64,000 nt of DNA from Cyathus striatus (Eukaryota > Basidiomycota > Agaricomycetes > Agaricales > Nidulariaceae). Where the stretch lies: the NCBI GenBank assembly GCA_025738555.1, contig JAOVFP010000021.1:1-64000 (forward strand). Reading direction: 5' to 3'. The notes beneath the pieces were generated by a model. That model was not told where the DNA came from and made no database searches. It worked only from the letters and a program-made list of their open reading frames with translations. Shown one piece after another: positions 25,327 through 37,079 of this stretch; within the stretch, counting starts at the first letter, position 1, and every line of letters begins with the position of its first letter. Both the position numbers and the translations under genes were made by a program.

Positions 25327-27633
25327 TTACTTGTGCTTCTTTGAACTTAATTTCTCTTTATCCTCATGAGCCTTCTCATCCTTACCTCCCTTCTCCTCCT
25401 TGCTCTTTCCCTTTCCCTTTCCCTTCCTTTTCTCCTTCTTCTCCTTAAGCCATCTTTTCAAATCCAAAAATGTGTAGTAATCTCTTTCAAAGCCCCAAAG
25501 GTCCAGATCAGTAGGACTATCCTCATCTTCAGCCAACCAAGACTGCATTGCTGAAAAATCTGCAATCTTATCAAAGTTTGAATAGTTCTCATACCAGGCT
25601 GAAGATGAGACAAAGACTGTGACAATTTCTTTCTTTGTGGCCTTGGCAACTGGCCAAGTCCTGTTCTTGTCCATAGTATTGTGGTCGGAAACTGCCTTTA
25701 TACAGGCAAGATACCTCTGGTATGCAACTCGAAGTCCAGGTGCAGTGCTCTCAAGAATGTTCCTAGGAATCTTTAGAACATCGATAAGTTCCTCAGTATG
25801 TTGCTCTGAGATTCCACCTCTTTGAACAAGAGAAGGGGTGTGAGAGTGAGAAACAGCACGAGAGCTAGTCGCAGAGCTTCCAGCTGACTTAGACAGAATG
25901 GAATATGTCTCAATATCGAGGGAGAGTGGTGCATTTGGCTGAAATCCAGACTATAAAGCAACACAATATAAGTAAATAGTACAAGAATAAAAGAATAAAA
26001 TATATAGCTACACTTAGAATTGGCAAGATAAATTTGCCATCTATCTTTAGCCAGTCAACTTCCTCATCATCCTTGACAGCAGATTCAAAGTTTCCAAGAA
26101 TGTTCCAGGCTTTACTTTCATAAACGTACAAACAGCGATCAGCAGCTAAAATGATATTAGTATATGAATAAAATATGAAAGAAAACATACTAAAGAAATG
26201 TTTGGCTCTGTCTTTGAGTTTCTTCAAGACAGGCCCAATGGTTGCTGTAAGATTATGCTTCAATGTAAATGAAGCAACTCCAGGTACCATAACAGTACTT
26301 GGATCTGCATTAGACATATACAACCATACTCACCCTTTAACTGAACCAACAGTAGTACTTTTGGCAGCACTGTGAAAGTCGGCAGCATTTGGGTGATTCC
26401 CAAGTGCATTTCCTCTGAGAATGCCACCTACTTAGAGTTAGTACATATATATTTATACAAATTATAGGTTTACCTTCACTCCTTGAAGAACCTTTGGGAC
26501 TAATATTGATAATATCCACAGTGTCGACTGTACCTGGCTTACTGATGGTATGAGGTGGACTAACTGGTGGACTATTCATGATAATATCTACCTCTGCAAA
26601 CATTGAGTCAGTATAAATACAAATATTACTGAAAATCCATACCTTTATCTTTACTAGTCCTGTCTTCTGTATGATTGCTGTTGGACTTGGAAGATATGAT
26701 GCTGATATCACTCCCTTTCAAGATCTTAAATACAGTAATACAGTTATAACATTACTGAATTTTTCTTACCTTTATTCTTACTGGTGTGATCTTCTGTATA
26801 CTTTTTGTCAGACTTGAAAGATGTGATGCTAATATCACCTACCATCACTGTGTTCTGATTCATTTCCATGACCTGCATTTGATCCATCAGTTGAACCTTC
26901 AGTATTTTCTGAAATATAACTTGTGTTAGTAAATATATGTGTAAGCTATCAATTCAAACCTTTATTTTCGCTTTCATTATTGGTATCATATCCATCTGAT
27001 TCATGTTCTTCAACTGTAGAAGATATAAATGTTTAGATACACATTTTATACATATAAATGAATATTTCTTTACCTTTTTTCATGTCTGAATGGCGCTTAC
27101 GAGTAACAGTGAAAACTGGAGCTGCTGGTTGAGGTACATCAGAAGATGGACCCCGCTTTGGAGGGGCAACAGGAAGGCCGCTTTCCTCCAGCACCCTTTC
27201 AGCACTAAGTATTATTAGTACATAAATATTGTATAAATATATGTAATACATATGCAGTAAGGTCAGGTACACCTTCTTTATCTGCAGCAGCATCCTCAGC
27301 TCTTTTCTGTTCGAAGTTTTTCTAAAAAATATTAGCAAGGCAGTAAAAGGGAGTTGTGAAACCATACCGAGTTTTTTTGGCTTTCTTGGCTTTTACAACT
27401 TTTTTACTCTGTTTTTCCTGCACATTTTCACTCTCCTCATTATCTGTAATACGTTTGTTGGTTGTGGCCTCCTTCTTTGTTGGTGGTTGGGCTGTAAGAT
27501 CGGCAGCAGAAGTACCACACTTGCGAGACTCGCTACGAGTTTCATGTGTAGCAACTGACAGAGAAGCAGACTCAGTAGGAGTAATACTAGAAGCCTGAGT
27601 TGTAGCAGAGCGAGTGGAATGATGAGGAGCCAT
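25327..27633 (-). CDS. Lys/Ser-rich conserved hypothetical protein beside the KDZ gene
   Basis: The ATG is complementary to 27631-27633 (MAPHHSTRSATTQASS) and the stop is at 25327. At least eight short introns are visible. The N-terminal half is disordered: basic (KKVVKAKKAKKTR), then VTRKRHSDMKK, then a series of short exons ending in near-identical modules (KKYTEDHTSKNK, SNHTEDRTSKDK), which look like duplicated exons. The folded C-terminal part includes LKHNLTATIGPVLKKL, RCLYVYESKAWNILGNFESA, DGKFILPILS, HTEELIDVLKIPRNIL, TWPVAKATKKEIVTVFVSSS and LWGFERDYYTFLDLKRWL, ending in a long Lys tail. I recall similar proteins in basidiomycete genomes but know no function. It runs in the same direction as the KDZ gene, 50 bp upstream of it. 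It could be transposon cargo, an accessory protein or a host-derived gene. Confidence 0.55.
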
Positions 27634-27854
27634 TGTGTGTAGAAGTGTTAAAATGCTTTGAGATAGCAAGATAGTGGTGGTGGTTGAGGGTCGAGAAGGA
27701 GGGGGGGATTGATGCAAACCAAAATCTTAGAAGTCTGATGATGCACAGCAAATTCTCATGATCAAAAGTTAAAAATATACAGCCTTTTATAGGCTACATT
27801 GAACATAACTAAATATATATTACATGTCATTGGCTATACAACATAACTATCTAA

Positions 27855-29310
27855 CTATTTTAAGGAGACACAGCCTTTGATCTTCTTCGGCCCATTGACA
27901 GCATGCATGAAGACAAAGGGAGAGGGGGAGAGACGGCATGATAGGGGGGAAAGGGGACAACAGATGAGGGGGATGAGGGGGATGAAGAGGTAGCGGAGGA
28001 GGGGAGAAGGGGAAGGGGATGGATACTCATCCTCATCACTTGCAAGACGAGGAGGCAGAGGTGGAGGGGAGGAGGGCATGGGAGGAGGGGGGGTGACGGG
28101 TGGCTCGTCCTTGTCATTTGCAAGACGAGGCATGGGAGGAGGGGGGGATGAATGCTCATCCTCGTCATTTGCGAGATGAGGTGCGGGAGGAGGGGGGGAC
28201 GAACGCTCATCCTCGTCATCTGCGAGACGAGGAGGGGAAGGAGGGGGTAACAGCTGGCTCATCCTCATCATTTGCAAGACGAGGAGAAGTGGGAGGAGGG
28301 GGAGATGGCTGGCTGGTTCTCGTCATTTGCGAGACGAGGAGGGGAAGGAGGAGGGGGGACGAGGGCCGAGTGCTCGTCACTTGCAAGATGAGGAGGGGGG
28401 GACAAGCGCTCGTCCTCGTCATTTGCAAGATGAGGAGAGGGGGGGACGAGTGCTCGTCCACGTCACTTGCGAGATGAGGACGAGGAGGGGGGGGACGAGC
28501 GCAGGTCCTTGTCACTTGCGAGACGAGGACGAGGAGGAGAGGGGGAGACGGGCGCAGGTCCTCATCACTTGCGAGACGAGGATGAGGAGGAGAGGGGGAG
28601 ACGAGTGCAGGTCCTCGTCACTTGCGAGACGAGGATGAGGAGGGGAGGGGGAGACGAGTGCAGGTCCTCATCACTTGCGAGACGAGGACGAGGAGGGGGG
28701 ACGAGCGCAGGTCCTCGTCACTTGCGAGACGAGGACAAGGAGGAGAGGGGGAGACGAGTGCAGGTCCTCGTCACTTGCAAGACGAGGACGAGGAGGGGGG
28801 GGGGACAAGCGCAGGTCCTCATCACTTGCGAGACGAGGATGAGGAGGAGGGGACAAGTGCAGGTCCTTGTCACTTGCAAGACAATGAGGAGGGGGGGGAA
28901 CGAGCGCTTGTCCACGTCACTTGCAAGACGAGGATGAGGACAAGGACAAGGAGGGGGAGACAAGCGCTCATCCACGTCACTTGCAAGACAAGGATGAGGA
29001 GGAGGGGGGGACAAGCGCAGGTCCTTGTCACTTGCAAGACAATGAGGAGGGGGGGGAACGGGCGCTCGTCCACGTCACTTGCAAGATGAGGATGAGGACA
29101 AGGACAAGGAGGGGGAGACAAGCACTCATCCACGTCACTTGCAAGACAAGGATGAGGACGAGGAGGGGGAGACGAGTGCTCGTCCACATCACTTGCAAGA
29201 CGAGGATGAGGAGGAGAGGGGGAATGGCAAGCTTGTCATTTGCAAGACGAGAGGCAGGCTGGGAGGGGGGATGGCCACTCATCCTCGTCACTTACAAGAT
29301 GAGGCAGAGG
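27855..29310. repeat. G-rich minisatellite, about 25 units of about 50 bp
   Basis: From about 28,020 the motif CCTCGTCACTTGCGAGACGAGG recurs in variants at roughly 45-60-bp spacing, with (GAGGAC)n and long G runs (up to nine) between. I count about 25 occurrences of (A)CTTGC/ATTTGC within the motif up to 29,300. CCTCGTC and GACGAGG are complementary around an 8-nt loop, so each unit can form a hairpin. Several frames stay open through the array on both strands (for example 28,467-28,937 plus), but these are by-products of the repeat. Confidence 0.9.
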
Positions 29311-29889
29311 GAGGAGGTGAGGGGGTGGTGACTAGACGAGAAGGAGCGAGTGAGTGAGAGAAGAGGGAAGAGGGAAGAGCGATACTTACCTATACCGTGT
29401 ATGCGCTCACACACACACCCTCCCTTTCCACTATGGCGCCTGTGCCATTACTGCGCGTTATCGATCTTGAAGGAAATCGATTGTCACCTGCTAAGTGTTG
29501 GTGGGGCGACGACGTGGGAAGGGGGCTTGAGGTGACGACTTGAGAGGCTTGGGGTGACGATGTGGGAGGGGGCTTGAGGCGACGATGTGGGAATGGAGCT
29601 TGAGGTGAAGGCACTGACATGGGAAGGTGAGGCAATGACGTGTGAGAGAAAGAGAGAGTGCGGTGGGAAAAACTACATGCTGTTTTAGGAAAGTGAGATA
29701 TATGGCTAATATAACTTACTGACTTAAGAAAATATAAGACTGTTTGGTGTATCAGTATTGCGTACGATTTCAGTGTGCACGTGACTTGTCCCTACGTTGC
29801 TGGTTCAATTCATGCTGGTTGTAAAGTTTTTACTATAGAATATTAAAGGTAACTAACTAGTAATAGTGGGTACTTGTAAGTCTGTGTCT

Positions 29890-30150
29890 GCCTAGTCCAA
29901 CTGGAGTCCAGGTGAGTTCTGAATGGATTTAGTCCACTGGAATTCCTGCTAAACTTGCCAGACTCCAGCTAATGAAAGTATTCCTGGTGGACTCCAGGTG
30001 GACTCCAGTTGGACTGGAACCGGACTGGATTTGGAAAATTGGGTGGACTCACAGCGAAAATGTGTCTGCCTGGAGTCCAGCTGGAATCCATGGACTATCT
30101 GGAAAATCCTTGAAGTCCATCCGGATAGTCTGTGGAATCCATGGAGTCCG
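29890..30150. repeat. right subterminal GGACTCCA repeat array
   Basis: Repeated GGTGGACTCCAG, CTGGAGTCCAG and ATGGAGTCC words. Inverted counterpart of the array at 22,575-22,775, ending at the right C-rich terminus. Confidence 0.7.
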
Positions 30151-30339
30151 TCCAGAGTCCGAACGGAATGGGGGGGTGAGCGTAAAGACCTCCTTATTAT
30201 TATTACTTAGATGCACTCTGCATGTTCCTTAGGTATGATAATAATATACACAGTTCATACACACACACACATGGTACTGAGACACAGTCTGCATGTTTCT
30301 TAGATTTTAACAGGATGTGTATCTGGATGGTCTATCAGT

Positions 30340-31238
30340 AGTTACCTGATCATTTTAAGGTCATGTAACTTGACATTTCCAACCCACAAGCATCTGAGGA
30401 ATTCAAGCCATGGCTTTTCAGTCACTTGAACCTGTTCTTTCAGTATCACTACTGTTTTGAACTCTTCATAAATACTACATCCAATTTTCCATTCTATGGG
30501 ATCTGATAGTATTGAAGGGAAATACAATGAATTTCACTTCTTTGTTGCAACTGGTGGAAACTGATGAAGATCACCACAAAGAATAATTTTTATCCCTCCA
30601 AAGCTTTTAGTATCTTCAACATTACTATGTCCAGGGTCTGTAACCCCTCCTTTTGCCTTTCCTATTCCAATGTCTCTGGATAAAGTTGCCAGGAATTTCT
30701 TGGAAATCATTGAAACCTTGTCAATGATTAAATAATTGTATGGTCACCAGAAATCTTGAAGTTTTTGCTTGGTTTTATTTTGAATTTTACCATCCTATGT
30801 TATCATGGCAATACTATGTGTAGTTTTTCCATCCACTATTGATGCTGCTACTCCTGTGTATGCAGCCCCAAGTAACATGAACTGGGCATGCCTTTGACCA
30901 AAAATCTCTGTTACAGTCTGTATGACTTTTGACTTTCCTGTTCCTCCATCTCCCAATAGTAGCTTCCTAAGTTCTGGAGGATTCCTTCCTGATAATGTTT
31001 GATCAAGGTGCCATTCAACTATTTCAAATGCTTTTCTTCAATCAGTCTTCAACATTGAAGGATCCACTGGCATCAGTGATGTTTCATGTACTTCTTCTGC
31101 TCTGAAAGTATTTGTTGTATTGTCCATATGTGTTATGGAGCTGTTCACCAGCTGTGTAATTCCTCCTTCAGAACATGTTCTGTCTTCTGTAACTGGATTG
31201 GTCCCTATTAAATTTTGCTGGGTGACATCTTTTGCCAT
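30340..31238 (-). pseudogene. PIF1-like helicase relic
   Basis: Minus strand, broken by stops. Clear SF1B helicase motifs: Walker A in LLLGDGGTGKSKVIQTVTE (about 30,915-30,970), motif Ia region (AAYTGVAASIVDGKT), degenerate Walker B (YLIIDKVSMIS, where the family has a DE pair), and motif III (ILCGDLHQFPPVAT, about 30,550). PIF1-like helicases occur as host genes and as the C-terminal domain of Helitrons; no Rep domain or Helitron ends were found here, so origin is open. The stop TGA just after MLKTD (31,038) and others show that it is dead. Confidence 0.75.
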
Positions 31239-31239
31239 T

Positions 31240-32000
31240 TGAACTATCCATTCCTACTTTAAATTAACTTGCCATGTATCTATTTGGTATTTTTGTGTTA
31301 TAAGCCTTTCACAATAATTGATCCTTTACTTCTCACCTCTAACTCTTCCTCCTTTCCCTCTTTGTGCAAGCAAGGTTTGTGCCATCGCAGCCGGCAATTC
31401 CCAGTAATTCAATTCAATTGCAAATAGGCAAAGTACAATTCAAGACTTATACTGCAACTTTAGCTCTTTTGAATTTTTGTATTGTATTTTTTGTACTTAT
31501 GGTATGTAAATATGAGCCCTGCTATTTTATGACTTCAATGACCTAAAAATCATGGAAATTGGTAAAGAATTACAGTAGATAAATTAGAATTAAGTTGTAC
31601 CTAGCACAGATGAGAGCTGATATCTTCAGACACCATCTGATCTCTATCTGAATTTGATTTTATCTGACAGATATTATCTGGATTCATCCAGATCTATCCA
31701 TGACCAACCCTACAGCATACTTACCACTTAGATTATTGCTTACATACCTGCTGTTTGGGCTAGATTTCAGTTGATGACTTAATTGGAACATGGTATATCT
31801 TAGTGTTAAATATTAAAATTAGAACAGACTATGACAGCATAGTAAGTATGTCATTATTATATGTTTTAGTTCCATTGTCACAGTAGTAAAATGAATAATT
31901 AATAACCAATTTCAAAAGCAACATTTGAGTGACAATACAACATATGTAATACAGTGTCTTCAATCATTGTTACGAATTTGGGAACATTGAGACATAGGTA
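31240..32000. other. no feature recognised
   Basis: AT-rich, CpG-poor, no supportable frame. A short degenerate ATCTGA/TCTGATCT cluster occurs near 31,610-31,700. Confidence 0.4.
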
Positions 32001-32084
32001 AGTCTTAAAATGAAGATGAAATTGAAGAATGGATAGCTGAAATGAACATTGGAGCAATGATACAATATATGGGAGCCTGGAGTG

Positions 32085-32640
32085 AAGTTGAGAACCATGT
32101 AGGTGTTTGACATGAAGCAGGATGCACAGAGGTGAAGTAGAGAACACAGAAGAATCCTGAGGAGGGAGTGAAAAAATGATGAAAGGGGCACTGATACAGC
32201 ACAGAGATGAAGTAAGGAACACTGAGCCAAAAAAGGAGCATAGGAAGGAGATGGGGTCACAGAGATGAAGAAATTATGTGGGGAGCGCAGAGGCGAAATG
32301 GTTAGCACTGAGGTGCAGTAGTAGGAGGCACAGAGATGAAGCATAGGGAACAGATTATTGGGGAGCACTGACACAAGGTAAGGAGCACCAATATAAAGTA
32401 TAGAGCCCAGGGAAGAGGTGGGGAACAAGGGGACAAAGTTTAGAGCCTAGAAATGAAGTAACAAGCTTAGATATGAAGCATAGTTGGTTGTAATGAAGAT
32501 AGGAGCAGTGATACAATGTGTGTGAGTGTCTGAAGTGAGGTTGGGAGCATAAGGACAAAGTGTACATGTTTGAGATGAAGTAGGAACCCATTGAAACAAA
32601 TTTTGGAGTAATGACACAAAGAGGAGTGCCTTAAATCATA
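32085..32640. repeat. degenerate tandem array, unit about 30-35 bp
   Basis: Successive phrases such as AGAGATGAAGTA, GGGAGCACTGACACAA, GGAGCACCAATATAAAG, AGAGCCTAGAAATGAAG and GGGAGCATAAGGACAAAG follow a common pattern (gag/gagc-a...gatgaag-tag-gga) at about 30-35-bp spacing. The long minus-strand frames here (Ser/Cys/Leu/Tyr-rich) are side effects of the array. Confidence 0.6.
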
Positions 32641-32649
32641 ATTGGAGTA

Positions 32650-33347
32650 CTAAAACAAAGAGTGGGGTTTTTTTCCAAAGTTATTTACTCATAACACAGA
32701 TAAAGCATGTTAAATATTGATGGAAGCTTGGAGAATAGATGTAAAGTGCAGGTGCTTTAAATCATTTATTTTATGCACAGACTACTACCTACACTAAAGT
32801 TTTAATGCATATATTTGCAAATGGGTACTTCATGGGCTGTAGGTACTGTGAGGCCAACTTGCTCATACTGACCTCCCTCTGTTTACACTGTTATGCATGT
32901 ATTTGTATCTCAAAGTCCAATTGATATCCTCCTGCAACTCCAGGTTGATGTTCTGTACATATGGGCTGGGACCACATGTATAATCTCAAGCAGCTAGTTG
33001 TGGGGCACACCAGAATTTTTACTGAGGATGTGAAGGTGTGGAAAGGGAGATGGAGATACAAACAGCATGAGTTAATTTATTTTGGGTTGTGTTCATTAGA
33101 AGGGCTATGGGCAGATGTGGATATTGTGAAGAATAAGTGGGGAAAGTGATGGAGGGGACAGCAGGTACATAGAAGAATGTAGAGGAAGAATATCAGGTTG
33201 ATTCTGGAGAGGTTTATAGGTGCTTGACTGTACTGTTACTATCAACACCACATAACTGTATCAGTAGTGCTATCTCTTCAAATTTTGATATTATTTATAA
33301 CTACTTATAAATATAACCAATGCATACACTGTACAGGTAAAAGATAC
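32650..33347. other. no feature recognised
   Basis: No domain-bearing frame and no repeat structure that I could resolve. Confidence 0.4.
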
Positions 33348-33350
33348 TAT

Positions 33351-34173
33351 CACAACAGGCAAGGGTGACATATTCTACCACTATTCTGGGGGGGAATATT
33401 TAAAATAGTTTGTATCTATTTGGCTGTGTGATATTTTAAATCTTATAGTAGTATTCTCTTGTTATATATAACCTAGATATTCAAAATCTTTATTAGCTAA
33501 TTTCCTATTAAAATGCTGTATAAAATTTTAAGTATTCAACATATATATAAGAGTTTTTTCAGAAACCACTACTTTAAATTTTGTGAGGGAAAGTATTCTC
33601 AAAATGTTCTTAAATTATTTTACTTATTCAGTCTATAATAAATAAATTTCTTATATATATTCATTAGCCAAATATATTGAAAATATTCACAAACTATTCT
33701 TTAAAAATGAATAATATTATGACAATAATTAACAAATTTCTTATATATATTCTTCAGCCAAATATACTGAAAATATTCACTAACTATTCTTTGAAAATGA
33801 ATAATATTATGACAAAATTTTGCGGATTACAGGTTATGAAATATAAAATATTCTGCTCCTTGATATTTCTAAAATATGTCCAGAATATTTTAAATAAACA
33901 GAAGGATTTTTGTGAATACTTCTCCTCACAATATTCAAAGTAGTTGTCCCTCAAATATCTATTATATATACACTGAATACTTGAAATTTTATACAGTATT
34001 TTAATTGAAAACTGGTTACTGTAAATTTAAAATATTTTAGATTGTATATGACAACAGAATACTGCTATAAGATTTAAAATATCACACTGCAAAATAAGTA
34101 CAAAATAGGTACAAACTATTTCAAATATTCCCCTCCTGAATAGTGATAGAATATGTCACTCTTGCCTGTTGTG
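33351..34173. mobile_element. 823-bp non-autonomous element with long terminal inverted repeats
   Basis: The left end starts CACAACAGGCAAG(G)GTGAC and the right end is its complement (...GTCACTCTTGCCTGTTGTG). Inverted similarity continues for about 200 bp on each side, including GAATATTT-AAATAGTTTGTA and GTGTGATATTTTAAATCTTATAG. TAT lies immediately outside both ends (33348-33350 and 34174-34176), a possible 3-bp target duplication of the kind PIF/Harbinger elements make. No coding capacity. Confidence 0.8.
33644..33813. repeat. internal direct repeat, two 80-bp copies with 90-bp period
   Basis: 33644-33723 and 33734-33813, both starting AAATTTCTTATATATATTC and ending AATAATATTATGAC, with a handful of differences. 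They lie inside the long-TIR element. Confidence 0.85.
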
Positions 34174-34689
34174 TATTGTAGCTGTCAGAGAGATTATGGA
34201 GGCTGTTTGAGAAATTATTGGCAACAGCAATAATTTTTGCCACAGCAGCAATAGGATCAGGTCTACTGTATATCCAGAGAAATGCTGAATAAAGCATATT
34301 TACTCTACTGCTGGAGAGGATGTAGCTGTTCTCCATATGAGATAACAAAGGGAATACAAGTATTCATTTCATTCCTAACCACCACTAAAATGCAACACAT
34401 AACAAGAACCATTCATGGATTGATCATCTTGGTCCACTCTACTCACTGATGTATACCACCTGGCCCACTCACAGCTACTAGCTGCAAAGTGGAAGTTGAT
34501 TTTGGTTGATGATCCATTACATTTACCATGAATACAGACTAATAAGATCATACCATGTGTCTCAATATTAATTAATCATTTTCAAACATCCATGGAATAC
34601 ATTTATTATAAAGTTCCAATACATCAATGCATTACATGCAATCCTCTCCATGCAAATATTTGCTCTCTTGGGGCTGGTGTGGGCAATGT

Positions 34690-37015
34690 GTATTAGTGAC
34701 ATGTGACAAAATATGGATGAGGAGATATACCTTGGATTAATTTGTGCACAGTAAGCTTCTGAAACTTTAGTGACAAATTTGCTGAACTTTTTGCTGCCTT
34801 AACAATTCCAGAAGTTCCTTTCTTCCAAATCCTTCTCATTTCATCATGCTTGAAGGGAGTTATATACCATAAATGTGAGTGATTCATAACTGCCTGTGAG
34901 TTGTGTCAATCTTCAAAGTGCTGTTTCATGAAATATTTCCAGATTGCAGGCTCAGAACTTGGACATATAGGGCAGTTCATTGGAACATTAGAGCAGGGAG
35001 ATGATGCTGTTGACTCAGATGCAACATTGTAAGAGAAGTTCATCTTCATTAGACATCTGCTTGATGTTTTCTGATCAATTCTTATCTTTCCATTCACACC
35101 TTTTCCTTTGCCCCAAAAGTACCAACACTGTGAAGTTGGATGGAGACATAGGCCACACAATACACCCTTCAAGTTAATGACATCTGGATCAAACAAAATG
35201 TGTGCACCCATATGTTCAAGGACATGTTGACCTTGGGTAAGGTCAAGTGTAGCACATGGCAAGCAATGGGAGCATTCATACATATCAAGGTGACCAATAT
35301 CCACAATATCATGGTCTGTTTCACAAACAAAGCAGGAATACCCTAGCATAAGTGTTAATTGTTAATATTAATACATGGTTTACATTGGTATTAATGTACC
35401 TCCACCTTCTCTGTAAGGATATTCCCTTGTTGGTTCAAGTTTTGGAACACATTTCAAATCTGATGCAGTAAGACTTTGAAAAATGCTTGCTGTTATTATG
35501 ATAAGAACTGATCCTTCAAGCAGATAAAATGGCATCTTCTGATGTGTGGCTGAAAGTGTGGGATTTGTCACTTGCACCAGTCAGCCAGGAACAGTGAAGG
35601 AATGCTCCTTTATTGAGTAAGTTCTTCAGTCATATTTAAGTTCAGGATTGTTGTCTGATGTAGCTTTTCAGACTCCTAACACCTGATATGAAACTGAGAC
35701 AGTATCTTCAACAAGCATATCAAGACTTATATACTCCACTGGTTGCCCATCAAGCTGCAGACCACTGACTTCACCAATGCAAAGCCAGAACTTGTTGTTC
35801 ACATGCAACAGCATGGCAATTGGGTCTGTAACAATGAGTACATTTTCATCACCATGTAAAGGTGATATTGCATTGACCATACTTGAGCTGCTTCCATTGT
35901 ATCTTCCAACTGCCTGTATGTGTTGTAATCAGGCTGTAGAATTAGCAAATTTATGATCTTTACTGTACTGAGTGAGCATTCTAGATTTAGCCATATCTTT
36001 TCCATCTACCATGATTTGACTAGTGAATGATGTCTTTGATGATATATCACTCTCTGCAAGTTCAGCAAATCTGTCTTCAACTTCAATATGCATATCCATG
36101 TCTGAAATGGAAAGAGGAGACACAGCTCTGGAGACTGAAAAATTGTGCAGAACTTCTTCAAGTGTATCAATATCATCATTGTAAGGGGGAAGGTTAACAA
36201 GGAGAGTCCCTGAAGGGGATAGCATATTGGCTCCTTCATGTTCAAGTTTTTTGAGTATAGGAATAATAAATCCACAATCTTCTTCCACATTTTTCCTACC
36301 ACACTTCCAGGATGTTTGAAGTGATATGTCTTTAAGATGCACATTTCCTCTCCATGCTCCAGGTTTAATGTGGTCTGCACTGCCAGGTATTTCTTTGGAC
36401 TCATATGTAAGAGCAGGCAACTTGAGTCAACATGGATTTTGGTCCCAGTCTGGATGTTTTGCTAAGATATTGGAGACCTCTGTAGTGCCTGCAAGCCAAG
36501 ACACCAATTGTAGCATGTCTAAATTTGTGTCATTGCCTATCATTGTGTAGAGCAGGCAATTTGCCTGCACTGCAAAAATGTGTTTTTAGTTCATTTTACA
36601 TCTTCAGTCCCTGGTGATGACAAAACTCTATTCATTCATTTTTGTGATGCAGAAGTTTGAGGAGACCTCTGATTCCATGATATAAAAATGGTGTGTTAGC
36701 ATGAATTCCTTCCTGTATGCACTGAACAATCCTTTGAAGGGGTACATTTTTGCTCAAGTTACAGCAAGGTTTGCATGACTTGAGATTGTGTTCCACAAGT
36801 TGAACACAATTGGAAGCATAGAGGGTCATGACTTCTTGCGAGATTTTGTAGGACCACAGAAGGTTGAGTACAATGTGCAGTCTGAATGGATAAGATGTAT
36901 GTGGTGATTTTCTGCTGGGAATGGTAAGCAAATAGCCTTCACAAACTTTTATTAATTGACATGTTTGCTTCATTACTTTTGCCCCTGGTGTGTCAATTTC
37001 AATGACTTCATGCAC
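34690..37015 (-). pseudogene. relic of a basidiomycete repeat-associated protein with Cys clusters
   Basis: Minus-strand pieces that read in order: 36,632-37,015 (VCEGYLLTIPSRKSPHTSYP, then CxxC around SCKPCCNLSKN), 35,930-36,420 (acidic middle), 35,380-35,880 (WLCIGEVSGLQLDGQ; VQVTNPTLSATHQKMPFYLL; YPYREGGG), 34,906-35,349 (YSCFVCETDHD; YECSHCLPCATLDL; GVLCGLCLHPTSQCWYFWGK; NCPICPSSEPAIWKYFMKQH) and 34,693-34,887 (HSHLWYITPFKHDEMRRIWK). The Cys-rich part suggests a zinc-binding protein. I recognise this as a family repeated across basidiomycete genomes but know no function. Stops and frame changes interrupt it. Confidence 0.6.
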
Positions 37016-37079
37016 TGTATTACAGTATGTAATAGCAGTGGAATAAGAGGTTAGAGATGTTTACAATGGGGTGATAGTA

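Larger units (their letters stand above)
22529..30187. mobile_element. candidate KDZ DNA transposon (7.66 kb)
   Basis: The ends are inverted copies of each other: CTTTACGCTC followed by a run of seven to nine C, a CCGT(C/T)C block and ACTC-GGACGGACTC on the left (22529-22572). The complement is on the right (30142-30187). Inside each end are arrays of TGGAGTCC/GGACTCCA repeats (22,575-22,775 and 29,890-30,150). Between them lie a KDZ/CxC gene, a second gene and a minisatellite. No target duplication was found, so the mobility call rests on the matched ends and cargo. Confidence 0.6.

Noticed and set aside
25327..27633. Partner gene of KDZ as a TET/JBP-type dioxygenase (known to accompany some fungal KDZ elements)
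   Set aside because: No HxD...H iron-binding pattern or double-stranded beta-helix motifs seen in any exon.
28020..29310. CRISPR-like appearance of regularly spaced repeats
   Set aside because: Spacers are not unique but are repeat-derived purine runs, and the context is eukaryotic.
28100..29331. Long open frames on both strands of the minisatellite
   Set aside because: Several frames stay open at once, with Arg/Glu/Gly- or Pro/Ser-rich repeats; a by-product of the repeat unit, without start context or splice signals.
30340..31238. Helitron based on the PIF1-like helicase
   Set aside because: No Rep/HUH domain, no 5' TC and 3' hairpin-CTRR end found in the window.
31899..32591. Three overlapping minus-strand frames rich in Ser, Leu, Cys and Tyr
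   Set aside because: They follow the degenerate tandem array; repeated SVLYFTSVHP-like phrases reflect the DNA repeat.
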